A model generated the notes under the pieces. That model saw only the letters and a list, made by a program, of their open reading frames with translations. It was not told the DNA's origin and did not search any database. From Euryarchaeota archaeon UBA28 (GTDB lineage: Archaea > Thermoplasmatota > Poseidoniia > Poseidoniales > Thalassarchaeaceae): a stretch of 64,000 nt of DNA. The DNA lies in assembly GCA_002501605.1 (NCBI GenBank), contig DANW01000026.1, forward strand, positions 49,498-113,497. The letters are read 5' to 3'. This document shows, in pieces, positions 1-10,500 of this stretch (its first letter is position 1; every line of letters starts with the position of its first letter). A program made the translations under genes and the position numbers.

Positions 1-1
1 A

Positions 2-763
2 AGCTTCGACGAAAGGAACCAGAAAGTAGCGAGGTCGACTATATCCCTCCTAAAAGAAGCAGGACTTGATGTGGGGATTCTTGGTATGCAAGAAGGATGC
101 TCTGGAGATCCAGCTAGAAGAGCTGGCAATGAGTACCTTTTCCAGATGTTGGCGGAGACAAATATGTCGACGTTTCAAGAATTAGGTGTCAAGAGAATTG
201 TGGCTTCATGCCCCCATTGTTTCCACACGTTAGGGAAGGAGTATGGAGACTTTGGTGGAGATGACTTGGAGGTATTTCATCACTCTGAAATCATAGCGAA
301 GTTGCAAAAGGAGGGGAAGCTCCCAGAGGCCGAAAAAAACGGAAGGTCAATCACTTTCCATGATCCATGCTATTTGGGAAGAATTGGAGATATCTTGGAT
401 GCCCCAAGATCGGTGATTGGCGGGGTCGACAAAGAAACTGAGAGGCATGGCAAGGACTCATTCTGCTGTGGCGCAGGAGGGGCCCAAATGTGGATGGAGG
501 AAGATGCTGACAAGAGAGTAAACGAGATTCGAGCAGCAGAGATTGCAGAGACTGGTTGCGACACTGTAGCTGTAGGCTGTCCTTTCTGCTCTGTAATGGT
601 AAAGGATGGCTTAGATGCTGTTGGAGCCGACATGGAGGTCCTTGATGTGGCCGAACTACTCTGGGAGCAGATCGTGGCTAGGGATTTGGAGATTCACGAC
701 AAGACCAAAAACAGAACAGGAAAAGCCAGAATTTGGAAATCATCACTATCAGACCTAGTTTGA
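2..763 (+). CDS. Heterodisulfide reductase-related Fe-S protein (CCG domains), 5' truncated
   Basis: The reading frame is open to the window edge, so the N-terminus is missing; 253 residues remain. Two cysteine clusters are visible. The first runs from a CSGDPARR segment to CPHC. The second runs from DPCYLGR through FCCGAGG to GCPFC, with about 31 and 36 residues between the elements. This is the CCG pattern of HdrB/HdrD, GlpC and LutA-type proteins, where it binds an Fe-S cluster used in electron transfer. The lost part probably carries ferredoxin-type clusters or a membrane domain. The substrate cannot be told from this fragment, and it could belong to a respiratory dehydrogenase as easily as to an Hdr-like complex. 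Confidence 0.85.
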   Translation, partial: SFDERNQKVARSTISLLKEAGLDVGILGMQEGCSGDPARRAGNEYLFQMLAETNMSTFQELGVKRIVASCPHCFHTLGKEYGDFGGDDLEVFHHSEIIAKLQKEGKLPEAEKNGRSITFHDPCYLGRIGDILDAPRSVIGGVDKETERHGKDSFCCGAGGAQMWMEEDADKRVNEIRAAEIAETGCDTVAVGCPFCSVMVKDGLDAVGADMEVLDVAELLWEQIVARDLEIHDKTKNRTGKARIWKSSLSDLV

Positions 764-828
764 TTAGACTTCATTTTCCCGGGACTGAATACAGAGAACG
801 TCATAAGTAATACCATCTAGCGCTAGTC

Positions 829-1227
829 ATGGAAGATGTGTTCTCATTCTTTGGAAGGTCTGTTCCCGATTTGGCTAAAATGTTCGGCTCCATACTCGCA
901 ATCTTTGGTATTATAGTATACATCTTATCAGGTCAATCCTCGATTACTGCTATGATTCCATCGTTCATGGGAGTTCCCCTTTTGATTCTGGGAATACTAT
1001 CAGAAAGGATGCCAGACAAGCGTCATCACCTCATGCACGGATCAATGGTTCTGGCACTACTTATGGTTGTCATGCCAATCGCAATGGTCGTAGCGATGGG
1101 AGCTCCCGACTCCAACCTAACTATCGCCTCATTATTCACTCTAGCAACAATTGGCTCTATTTTCCTGGTTGCTGGCATCAAATCATTCAGGCATGCCCGT
1201 AAGCTAAGGGAATCTTCGGGTGTTTAA
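829..1227 (+). CDS. Small four-helix membrane protein, unknown
   Basis: This is a 132-residue protein with four predicted membrane segments, at about residues 15-33, 42-57, 68-90 and 98-116. It has a basic C-terminal tail rich in Arg and Lys. I recognise no catalytic motif. The ATG is preceded by the perfect palindrome CTAGCGCTAG (817-826), and no clear Shine-Dalgarno sequence is visible. The next gene begins immediately after its stop, so the two are probably cotranscribed. Composition and topology support a real gene, but the function is unknown. Confidence 0.7.
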   Translation: MEDVFSFFGRSVPDLAKMFGSILAIFGIIVYILSGQSSITAMIPSFMGVPLLILGILSERMPDKRHHLMHGSMVLALLMVVMPIAMVVAMGAPDSNLTIASLFTLATIGSIFLVAGIKSFRHARKLRESSGV

Positions 1228-1917
1228 TTGAAGCCAATAATCGGCGTAACCTGCTTTATGCGTGAAACAGTCTACGGTAATTGGCACAGACATGCGGCAA
1301 TTCTTCCATCAGCATACGTTTCCATGATAGAAATGGCAGGGGGTATTCCCATGATTATCCCTCCAGCTAACGATACTACGAGGCTATTGGATATGATTGA
1401 CGGATTGATTGTTTCCGGTGGGCCCGACATATCTCCAGCTCTTTACAACCAGAAAGCGGGTCCAATGACAGTGGAATTTTATCCCAAACAAGATGAAACA
1501 GAAATAGCCCTAATTTCAGAGGCATTGGAAAGAGATATGCCATTGTTAGGGGTTTGCCGGGGGATGCAAATTCTCAGCATCGTACATGGAGGCAGTCTCC
1601 ATCAGCACTTAGATGACACCCCGGGCCATGAGGGGCACGGAGGATATGACGGAATCTCTACGGACCACTCTGTGATTGCAAAGGAGGGTTCCTTGCTCGA
1701 GAAGATAATGGGGGGATCATTTCTCGTAAACTCCACTCATCATCAAGGTGTCGCAGAACCCGGAAAATTGTCAATATCAGCCGTCGCACAACATGACGGT
1801 TTAATCGAGGCAGTAGAAAGAATCGATAAGAAATTCTGTATTGGTGTTCAATGGCATCCTGAGCGCAACGGGCATGAACAACTGTTCTCGGCACTCGTTG
1901 AGGCTGCGAGAGGTTGA
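1228..1917 (+). CDS. Class I glutamine amidotransferase-like hydrolase (peptidase C26, PuuD-like)
   Basis: This 229-residue protein has the class I amidotransferase layout. GLIVSGGPDISP is followed by the nucleophile elbow LGVCRGMQ (catalytic Cys) and a C-terminal GVQWHPE supplying the catalytic His-Glu pair. The segment STHHQGV before it is typical of gamma-glutamyl-GABA hydrolases of the PuuD/C26 group. It likely cleaves a gamma-glutamyl amide in the cytoplasm, but the real substrate is not shown. It starts with TTG directly after the upstream stop, and its stop overlaps the start of cysS, so it is part of a compact + strand operon. Confidence 0.85.
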   Translation: MKPIIGVTCFMRETVYGNWHRHAAILPSAYVSMIEMAGGIPMIIPPANDTTRLLDMIDGLIVSGGPDISPALYNQKAGPMTVEFYPKQDETEIALISEALERDMPLLGVCRGMQILSIVHGGSLHQHLDDTPGHEGHGGYDGISTDHSVIAKEGSLLEKIMGGSFLVNSTHHQGVAEPGKLSISAVAQHDGLIEAVERIDKKFCIGVQWHPERNGHEQLFSALVEAARG

Positions 1918-3386
1918 TGACGGTCGGCCCACTAGAAGGGGTAATGACGCTCAGGGTTTACGATACCAGGTCTCGTTCGAAGAGGGTTTTCACCCCCTTA
2001 GAAGAAGGCAAAATTGGAATCTACGCATGCGGTATTACCCCTTATTCCCCGAGTCACATAGGACATGCTAGGCAGGCAATAGCATTCGACATAATCGTTA
2101 GGTGGCTAAGAAAGAGTGGCTATGATGTAAATTACATCTCGAATTTTACAGATATTGATGACAAGATAATCTCTGTTTCAGAGAAAGAAGGAGTGGATTT
2201 CTTGGTGGTAGCTAACAGAAACATAGAAGATTATTTCACTGTAATGGATAAATTGAATGTGATTAGGGCCGACAGCTATCCCCGAGTCACAGAGACCATA
2301 CCAGAGATAATAGAAATGATTGAGGAATTGATAAGAAAGAATCATGCCTATGTTTCTGTTGATGGGGTCTATTTTGAGATAGATACCGCTCCAGAAAAAT
2401 ATGGCCAATTAACGGGACAGACTCTTGAAATGGTCAGAAAAGGAGCCGGAGGAAGGGTTGGTAAATCTGGGACAGGAAAGAGGGATCATCGAGATTTCGC
2501 GTTATGGAAGGCGGCAAAAGAGGGAGAGCCCAGCTGGGATAGTCCATGGGGTTCGGGAAGGCCTGGTTGGCATATAGAGTGCTCTGCGATGTCGTTGAAA
2601 CACCTCGGGGAGAGATTCGACATACATGGAGGGGGGTCCGATCTGCTATTCCCTCACCATGAAGCGGAGATATTCCAATCCGAATGTTGCCTCGGACATG
2701 ATCCAGTAGTCCAGTATTGGTTGCACAATGGCATGATAAATGTCGATGGAGAAAAGATGAGTAAATCCGATGGTAATTTCTGGACTGTCAAGGATGCGCT
2801 TGTGTCAATCGATCCATTGGTCCTAAGGTATGCATTAATCAATGCCCCGTATAGGCAACCAATAGACTTCAATGCTGTGATGATCGAAGACTCAACAACT
2901 CACTATGGCCGTCTAATTTCCTCATACTCAAAGGCTCTCCACCTCTCGCATGGAGAGCATAGTAGCTACCATGATATTGAGTCCTTATCTCATTCTTCTG
3001 AGAGGGTAACTAATGGGATGAATGATGATTTCAATACTAGAACGGCCCTTGTTGAAATCCAGGCTGTTGTCAAGGAGCTTTCCTCACTTCTTCAGTCTAA
3101 TTCTAGAGAGTCGGAGGTTATCGGTGGATATGTTTCGTGGTTGGAGGAATTCGCAGGGGAAGTATTGGGGATTTTGCCCCCAAGGAATGAGGCATTAGAG
3201 TCCTATGGACGTAAGCTTTCCAGAAGATCCGAAATTGAACCTGAGGTTAGTAAGCTTCTGGAGATGAGGGATAATGCAAGGGCATCAAAGGATTGGTCTG
3301 AGTCAGATAGAATCAGAGACGAGCTCAATGAGATGGGGGTAATAGTTGAAGACAGCCCCGAGGGAACAACATGGCGGATTATCTGA
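1914..3386 (+). CDS. cysS: Cysteinyl-tRNA synthetase
   Basis: This class I aminoacyl-tRNA synthetase charges tRNA-Cys. The HIGH-type motif is SHIGHA, close to the N-terminus, and the KMSKS loop is [10 protein letters not shown]. The zinc ligands expected for CysRS are present: the Cys in YACGITPY, the Cys in ECSAMS and the His pair in HHEAE. A C-terminal DALR/anticodon-binding region follows, ending near residue 490, which is normal family length. The frame can start at TTG 1914 or ATG 1917, overlapping the upstream stop. ATG 1944, just before LRVYDT, fits the family N-terminus better. Confidence 0.97.
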   Translation: MMTVGPLEGVMTLRVYDTRSRSKRVFTPLEEGKIGIYACGITPYSPSHIGHARQAIAFDIIVRWLRKSGYDVNYISNFTDIDDKIISVSEKEGVDFLVVANRNIEDYFTVMDKLNVIRADSYPRVTETIPEIIEMIEELIRKNHAYVSVDGVYFEIDTAPEKYGQLTGQTLEMVRKGAGGRVGKSGTGKRDHRDFALWKAAKEGEPSWDSPWGSGRPGWHIECSAMSLKHLGERFDIHGGGSDLLFPHHEAEIFQSECCLGHDPVVQYWLHNGMINVDGEKMSKSDGNFWTVKDALVSIDPLVLRYALINAPYRQPIDFNAVMIEDSTTHYGRLISSYSKALHLSHGEHSSYHDIESLSHSSERVTNGMNDDFNTRTALVEIQAVVKELSSLLQSNSRESEVIGGYVSWLEEFAGEVLGILPPRNEALESYGRKLSRRSEIEPEVSKLLEMRDNARASKDWSESDRIRDELNEMGVIVEDSPEGTTWRII

Positions 3387-3401
3387 GACAGAATGCCCAA
3401 A

Positions 3402-5951
3402 TCACTCTTCTTCTCTACTCAACAGATTGAAATTTCCTCGATTCAGGACCGCCAAAAATCCTATGATTAGAATAATTCCGATGGTCGCCTGTATTACAAA
3501 ACCGTCCCCACTTGAATCGCCTTCTCCGACATCTCCATCCTGTCCGGAATCTATGAATGAAGTATACTGAATGTACTCGACATTGTGTCTACATTCAACT
3601 TCTGCAGGATAATCCCCAGCATCTGTACAAATTCTTCCGGGTACTGTGAAGGATTTCGATACTTCAAGCTGACAGAACATTGTTAATCCTGAAACAATAC
3701 AATCTTCTGATTCCTCCATGACTACTAGTATGGAGCCACAAAGGAGCTTCTGCCCTTCTCTTTCCACTAGGGACGGATGCTCTGAAAGACATTCTTCGAG
3801 ATGCACACCTTCCTCTAGAGTTGTAATGTGGGGGACGTATCCGCCTCTAGGGCCATAACTGCCGAAAAAGTCAGGCAGAGTTGGACGACTGACAACCACG
3901 GGCCCGTCACCATCGGAGATATTTGTCGCTATGGGGTCGGCCCCTCCTACTGTACCGCCAATTCTATGACCCTCTACATCAAGCTCTATATCATAGAATT
4001 CAGACCATAAATCAATATTCCTTCCGTTCTGAAAAGAAGGAGTCCTATTCAGAACATCGAAGTATCTATCGTCCCCCATTGTGAAGAGGTATTCAATAGG
4101 AACGTCCTTGCCATCGTTGCAACCACTTAGATAGTCCATCATTTCTGAGTAAGATTGCTGAGCCTCAGGTACGCCTTCGTAAGTTATGTCAATCGCTTTC
4201 GAAAAACCATCTCCATGGATTATCTCTGTCTCATCATCCAAAGCCTGCATTATGTCCACATCTCCAAAAACAGGGAGTCCGCCGACAACAACCAATCTGA
4301 CATCAGGGTCCACCGCCTCAATCACATTTCTGTATGGATCCGCCTCAAATGTGTCCAATACGACGAGGTCGGCAGCGAGGCCCTCTCTAATCCTGCCAGT
4401 ATATTCCGACCAACCAATTGCATCAACTATGTTAGTAGTAATTGTCTGAACCAACTCAAAATCTGTGAATATGTCCCCAAGTACGTTCCTGTCCCACCAA
4501 TCGGCTGTTTTCAGCTCATGCATGGAGCTCTTTGAGCCAGATGGAGACCAATCCGGTCCAATCATGATGTTAACTCCCTCCGCCTTTGCAGTTGCTATAT
4601 CCGTGGTTTCTCCATATAGCAGAAGGTTGGAGGTGGGAGACCATGCAAGGCTTCCCCCGACAGAGCCCAATGCTGAGAATTCAGTCTGAGTCAATCCCGT
4701 CCCATGAATTATCACTATCTCCCCAACGAGAAGGTTATTTTCAACAAGAATATCAAATTCCGCTCTGCTTGACTCATCGATTCCCTCGGCGAGATGGATG
4801 AACCATGCATTTAGGCTCCCAGATGAATTTCTGTCCTTGATGTGGTTGCCTTCATACTCTGATTCCAACTCTGTTACCTTTGTCCATATCCCATCTCCAC
4901 CGAAATTGTAGAGCTCTATGTTTCTCGCAAGCATTGTCTCAAATGTGTCCGTATTTCGATTTGCACTTCCTTGCAAGGCGGTATTGCCCCCTGCTATAGC
5001 TCTTAATTCAGCAAACCTCATCGCAGACGAATCTTCAATAGAGCAACCAATATCTTTGGCATCACTGTATCCTGAATAAGATTGCCACTGATATCTATTT
5101 TCCCACCCATCAGTTCCATGGTCCCAGAGTGGGATCAAATTGTACTTTGCATGATTGTGCGGATCTATAAAACCCGGGTAAATAGTCCCACTTGTGGGAA
5201 TTGATACCACTCCTGCCGCCGATTCTGGATCTGGTTCAGAGGAGCTCCAAATTTCCTGAATCATTCCATCAACAATCAGTATCCTTCCATCGTCTATGAC
5301 GTCATTTTGTGACTCCATGGTCACAATCCTTCCCTCTAAGATGTACTCCCCACTGTGGATATTATCCTCTTCTGGCTGTTGAGGATAACAGCTCCCCATT
5401 AAGTGATTGACACCTACCCATTCTTGATTATTAGGACCTCCTGGGGTTGGACTTTGGTCAGAGAGCTTTGACCAGCTACCATTAGCAGCGTATCCGTAGG
5501 GTATGCCGTAGTCCGAGTCTTCAGCATCGTAGCTTACAGAATCTATTTCAGCACCGTCTTGATTAGTGATTCTGACTGTATCTCCTTCCCAGTAATTGAA
5601 TTCGATCTGTGTCTGAGCCCTGTAGAATACCACATATGATCCAGGTTCTATGACAGTCCCCCAGGCAATGCTGCACATCGGCGAACCGCCATTCTCCAAG
5701 TCATCTATCCACCACCCCCCTATGTCTATTGCAGAATCAGTGGGGTTGTGCAATTCTAAGAACTGATTAGAGAACCTCCCAATTTCTCCATCTCCATTCC
5801 AGTCTATGCCTCCATACTCCTCACTATTTGGGGATACGTATATTTCGTTGATAATGACTGAATCACCAGCTCCTTGCGCTGAAGTAGTGATAATCGGCGA
5901 TGATACCACTAGAATCATCAAAGCAGTCACGACAACTGACCCGGCGCGCAT
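3402..5951 (-). CDS. Secreted, membrane-anchored amidohydrolase with N-terminal lamin-tail domain
   Basis: The chosen ATG puts a clean signal peptide at residues 1-27; a longer frame exists but would bury it. Residues about 30-170 form a lamin-tail (LTD) domain, recognisable from VIINEIYVSP, FLELHNPTD and the GSYVVFYR strand. From about 205 to 590 lies an amidohydrolase domain. Its metal ligands include DPHNH near residue 265, HLAEG, IIHGTG and GPDWSPSG, and the domain ends with the family's GLAADLVVLD. A roughly 200-residue tail follows, then one C-terminal membrane helix with a short charged cytoplasmic end. The nearest enzymes are SsnA/AtzA or imidazolonase-like hydrolases; the substrate is unknown. 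An outer-surface location is inferred. Confidence 0.85.
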   Translation of the reverse strand: MRAGSVVVTALMILVVSSPIITTSAQGAGDSVIINEIYVSPNSEEYGGIDWNGDGEIGRFSNQFLELHNPTDSAIDIGGWWIDDLENGGSPMCSIAWGTVIEPGSYVVFYRAQTQIEFNYWEGDTVRITNQDGAEIDSVSYDAEDSDYGIPYGYAANGSWSKLSDQSPTPGGPNNQEWVGVNHLMGSCYPQQPEEDNIHSGEYILEGRIVTMESQNDVIDDGRILIVDGMIQEIWSSSEPDPESAAGVVSIPTSGTIYPGFIDPHNHAKYNLIPLWDHGTDGWENRYQWQSYSGYSDAKDIGCSIEDSSAMRFAELRAIAGGNTALQGSANRNTDTFETMLARNIELYNFGGDGIWTKVTELESEYEGNHIKDRNSSGSLNAWFIHLAEGIDESSRAEFDILVENNLLVGEIVIIHGTGLTQTEFSALGSVGGSLAWSPTSNLLLYGETTDIATAKAEGVNIMIGPDWSPSGSKSSMHELKTADWWDRNVLGDIFTDFELVQTITTNIVDAIGWSEYTGRIREGLAADLVVLDTFEADPYRNVIEAVDPDVRLVVVGGLPVFGDVDIMQALDDETEIIHGDGFSKAIDITYEGVPEAQQSYSEMMDYLSGCNDGKDVPIEYLFTMGDDRYFDVLNRTPSFQNGRNIDLWSEFYDIELDVEGHRIGGTVGGADPIATNISDGDGPVVVSRPTLPDFFGSYGPRGGYVPHITTLEEGVHLEECLSEHPSLVEREGQKLLCGSILVVMEESEDCIVSGLTMFCQLEVSKSFTVPGRICTDAGDYPAEVECRHNVEYIQYTSFIDSGQDGDVGEGDSSGDGFVIQATIGIILIIGFLAVLNRGNFNLLSREEE

Positions 5952-6011
5952 AATATCCCGACATAATGATATGACTTCAACCCAACTATGCAAGAGCATT
6001 GAGTGCGAAGT

Positions 6012-6032
6012 GCGAAATAGCACTATTTCTGC
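6012..6032 (+). promoter_or_regulatory. Stem-loop 8 nt upstream of the lipoprotein start
   Basis: An inverted repeat pairs GCGAAATA with TATTTC-T-GC. It forms eight base pairs with one bulged T and a four-base GCAC loop. The 3' side ends 8 nt before the chosen ATG at 6041, where a ribosome-binding site would normally be. A role in translation control is inferred only. Confidence 0.35.
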
Positions 6033-6040
6033 CCATACAC

Positions 6041-7516
6041 ATGTCTGGCATCAGGGCAACCTGTGTCGCACTCGTCACAATCATGCTCTCCTCCGTTTCC
6101 CTGTCTGGATGTGTACACGATGCAATTATTGAGAATCTTAGCGTCCCCTATCCAAAATGGTATGGAGAAATGGAATTTATTGATGATCCGATGAGTCACA
6201 CAGACTCCTGTTTCAGTACTCCTTGTGTAAGAAATTTCACAATAGGAGAGCCATTCTCAGATGAAATCTGGGACGAGAATGGCAACAAATGGGCAGTTTT
6301 TGGGAATGTTGAGGGAGGCAATTGCTGTGAGCACTACCTCGCCGCCACCAAGGAGGGTTGGATAATGAATTTTGGAGGGGAGTACCCCACTTGGTCTGAA
6401 GATAGGGGACACACCTGGAAGGAGTACCGCCCCTCGATATTCTCTCAGCTGGGGTGCATGGAACCCAAGCCAACAGTACCCGGACAGGAGGGACTTGGAG
6501 AGGGAAGTATAGTCCAGGCGACCAATGGGGATATTATTTCCATGGGGTGGTTCCCCTATCCGAGTGCGAGTGGCGCCGATCAATTCTATGCGTTCTTCTA
6601 TGACGCCGAAGACGAAGAGTGGAGTTGGTGTTTCAATAGAACTCCAGAGCCTTTTTATGATCGTTCTTGGCAAGTCGAGGTAATAGGTCCGATTAACGGT
6701 GGACTCTACGGTAATGGGCCATGGGCCAGTCTTGTAATTTCCAACTTCTGGCATCAAGTACAGAATGTAGGGGGTCAGATTTCTACTGACGGATTAAATT
6801 ACGAATATTTTGGCTTCCCAGATAGAGATGCTGATTTGGATATAATGGAAGTAGACTTGGATCCTCCTGAACTGGGCATAGAGTGGGATTTCACTAAGCC
6901 CCATAAGGAGATGAGGGCTTTCCCGGTTCCCTCAGGAGGTCTGTACTTCCCAGACTACTTCATCGATGGCAGAGATGCGTTTCTTGATACTTCTCTTAAT
7001 TGGTGGACAGGTGTTACTTTAGGTGGGAATTCTCTACCATCTCAGTATTGTGCATTTGACTCATCAACAGCTCTACATTGCGTCACTACGAGTAATTCTA
7101 ACCTCACCCATTTGCTCTCATGGGATGGCGGGGAGACATGGGAGAATCAATCCTATGATCTTTCAATGGAGGCCACAGGATTGGAAGAGTGGGAATTTCA
7201 CTCCAATGGAGAACACGACTTATTCGTTCTCAATGTGAGGTATCAGAGCTCCTCTGGGCCCGATGTCGATATAGCCTGGCATGTTAGGGACTTCTCCGAG
7301 AGTATGGTTCCAGACTCAAGAACATATATCGGGCAGGGCGATCTTGACTCCACATCAGGAGCAGGAAATGACATCAGATTTGACTTCGCTAGTATGGGAA
7401 TCCTTCCTGATGGTGGCTCATTCATAGCGTATCAGGATTCTACCGACCCTGATCCATTGTTCGCTCTGGAGTTACTACTTCCACCAGGATACATAGCAAA
7501 ATCTCAAACGTTCTAG
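6041..7516 (+). CDS. Secreted lipoprotein with BNR/sialidase-like beta-propeller repeats
   Basis: From ATG 6041 the protein is 491 residues with a hydrophobic signal ending in a lipobox-like LSGC, so Cys24 is the probable lipid-modified residue. An in-frame upstream start exists, but it would place polar residues before the signal. The mature protein has Asp-box/BNR-like segments such as SEDRGHTW and WDGGETW, typical of sialidase-like beta-propellers. No catalytic sialidase set is obvious, so a binding or structural propeller is as likely as an enzyme. It is divergent from the secreted amidohydrolase gene, and both are extracytoplasmic. Confidence 0.75.
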   Translation: MSGIRATCVALVTIMLSSVSLSGCVHDAIIENLSVPYPKWYGEMEFIDDPMSHTDSCFSTPCVRNFTIGEPFSDEIWDENGNKWAVFGNVEGGNCCEHYLAATKEGWIMNFGGEYPTWSEDRGHTWKEYRPSIFSQLGCMEPKPTVPGQEGLGEGSIVQATNGDIISMGWFPYPSASGADQFYAFFYDAEDEEWSWCFNRTPEPFYDRSWQVEVIGPINGGLYGNGPWASLVISNFWHQVQNVGGQISTDGLNYEYFGFPDRDADLDIMEVDLDPPELGIEWDFTKPHKEMRAFPVPSGGLYFPDYFIDGRDAFLDTSLNWWTGVTLGGNSLPSQYCAFDSSTALHCVTTSNSNLTHLLSWDGGETWENQSYDLSMEATGLEEWEFHSNGEHDLFVLNVRYQSSSGPDVDIAWHVRDFSESMVPDSRTYIGQGDLDSTSGAGNDIRFDFASMGILPDGGSFIAYQDSTDPDPLFALELLLPPGYIAKSQTF

Positions 7517-7563
7517 TGGAAGAAGCACGATTTCAACCGACTGATTATAGAGATAGACTGGTA

Positions 7564-10500
7564 TCAAGTCTTCTCGATATGGACCGATATCTTCACTCCA
7601 TCTACCTCGAATTCTATGGACTTATCAATAGCCACGCCCTCGTTGAGATATGCTTTCTCTGAGCGAGTCTCAGATACTACTCGCTCCCAGTCTCGATTGG
7701 ATAATTTACCGTCTTCGATCCAAACGCTAAGATTTATGGTCGCCTCAATTTCTAGGTCCAAATCCTTCCTTTTTGCCTGAATCCTCCTGATTATATCTCT
7801 TGAAAGGCCTTTGGAGAGGAGATCTTCATCAATTTCCATGTCTAAGACCAGGGAGACATCCCCATAATCTCCGGAGAGCGTAGCAGCAGCAAAACCTTCC
7901 CTTTCAACTCTCTTTATGTCAATATCAACGTCATTTATTTCATATCCTCCGACAGCAGCAATTCCAGCCTCAATCTCAAGTAGTAATGACTCTGGATCAA
8001 TCATTTTTAACTCAGAGAGAACTTTAGGGAGGTCAGCTCTACATTTGGCTCCAAGAGCCTTCCTGTTGGGCACGATTTCGATCTTCTGAAAAGTATCCAA
8101 GTCGTCTATGACGCTGATTTCCTCAACATTAAGCTCCTCCGAGAGAATTTCATGGAAGCTCGAGAGGTCAGGACCGCCTACTATCCATCCAGATCTACAT
8201 GGAAGCCTTTGCCTCCTCCCAGCATCTACCCTTACTCTCCTGCCCGCTTCAGCAATTGACCTAACTAACTCCATTTCCATTTCTACCATGTGATCAACTG
8301 GAGGAAGGGAACTCTCGATGATATCAGAACCAACAGGCCAATCCGCCAAGTGAACAGACGACCCAGTCAGCCCCCTATGTATCGCGTCAGAAACGAAAGG
8401 TGAGACTGGAGCCATAAGCCTACAAGCTATCAAGAGGACCTCGTGGAGTGTGTTTTGGCAAGAATGTTTGTCTACACTGTCCACTTCATTCCATAGCCTC
8501 CTTCGTGACCTTCTAACATACCAGTTTGAAAGATCATTAACTATGAATGCCTCAAGATCTCTTCCAGCTTTATGAAAGTCCCATTGAACGAATTTATCAT
8601 GATATTCCTGCGCCATGGATGAAGCCTTCGATAAAATCCATCTGTCAAGATGACTCCTCTCTTCTAATGGGATAAACGTGTCCTCATTACCAGGGTCAAA
8701 TCCATCGAGGGAGGCGTAATCAGCATGGAACTTGTATACATTCCATAATGTCAAAAACATCTTCGCATAAGACTCCCTCACTCCATTCGGATCAAAGTTC
8801 GTAGGCGACCAAGGGGCACTCTGAGTTGTCATATACCATCGGATTGAATCAGCGCCTTCCTTGTTGAAGTGGTCCCAGGGATTCACGACATTTCCCTTCG
8901 ACTTACTCATCTTCTTCCCGTCCTTATCGAGAATGTGGCCAAGAGATAGGCATCTTCGATATGATATGCTATCGAAAACCGTAGTGGAAACCGCCATCAA
9001 GGAATAGAACCAACCTCTGGTTTGGTCTACTGCTTCACAGATGTAATCGACTGGGAACGAGGCATCAAACTTGTCCCCATTTTCGAAGGGGTAGTGCCAT
9101 TGAGCGAATGACGCACAACCAGAGTCAAACCAGCAATCCATTACATAAGGCTCCCTAATCATCTCACCATCGCATTTCACTTGCGGGCAAGAGAGGGTAA
9201 TCTCATCAACATACGGCCTGTGTAATTCTGGAGGCATTTCCGAGGATTCAGTCTTCATTTCCGAGAGCTCTTCTATACTTCCAACACAATGTTCGCTCCC
9301 GCATTCCTTGCAAATCCATACTGGCAAAGGGGTGCCCCAGTACCTTTCCCTGCTGATTGCCCAGTCCTTGATATTGGATAGCCATTCCCCCATTCTTTTG
9401 GATCCAGTCCACTCAGGTGCCCATTCGACTTCTGAGTTGTACTGCAGTATCTTTTCTTTCACTGCAGTCATTCTGACGAACCAGCTGTCCATAGCATAGT
9501 ACAGCAACGGATGGTCGGTCCTCCAACAGTGAGGATAATCGTGTGTATACGAATGCTCTCTGTAAAGGAGCCCTTCCTTCTCCAGCAAATCAATGATAAT
9601 ATCATCACACTCTTTAACATACTTGCCATCAATGTCGTTGTGGGTTCCTTGGATAAATTTGCCATCCATCCCCACGGTATGTTGTGCTGGAAATCCGACT
9701 TCCATGCCAAGACTGTAGTCATCCTCACCATACATTACTGCGGTGTGCACGACCCCGGTTCCATCAGTGGTCGTGACGAAGTCCGCCCCAACTATAGTCC
9801 ATGCAGATGGGTGCCCCTCTCCATCTATGGCTCCCGGGAAAAGTGGCTTGTATGATTTCCCAATTATTTCTGAACCCGGAAACTCATCTAATACCTCCAT
9901 GTGGTTTCTCATTACATTACCAATCAGATCCTTGGCCAGAATCAACTCTTCGCCAACCTCTGCCCCTCCTCTGCCTTCCCACGACCCAGACGAACCAGAG
10001 GTTATCTTAACTCTGCAATAGGTCAGATCCGGACCAACCGCAAGACCTACATTGCCCGGAAGTGTCCAAGGAGTAGTAGTCCAGGCCAATACAGAAGCTT
10101 CATCCTCCAGAAGCTTGAATTTCACGAATACTGCAGGCTCGGTAACCTCTTTGTATCCTAGGGAAACTTCGTGGCTGGAGTAGCTTGTTCCCGTTTGAGG
10201 GCAATATGGCAGAACCTTATGGCCTCTGAATAGAAGGCCCTTATCGAACATCTGCTTCAATGACCACCATGCCGACTCTATGTATTGGTCATGCAGTGTT
10301 ACATAGGGGTCATTAAGGTCAACCCAGAACCCCATCCTCTCTGTCATTTCTCTCCAGGTCTCTTCGTAAGTCCACACGCTCTCCTTACATTTCTCGTTGA
10401 ATTCTTTCATGCCATAAGCTTCAATCTCTTCGTTGGACATTAGGTCTAGTTGTTTCTGGACCTCAATCTCTACAGGTAGGCCGTGAGTGTCCCAGCCTGC

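Noticed and set aside
817..826. Perfect palindrome CTAGCGCTAG just before an ATG
   Set aside because: A 10-bp perfect palindrome is expected tens of times by chance in 64 kb, and there is no second copy to suggest an operator.
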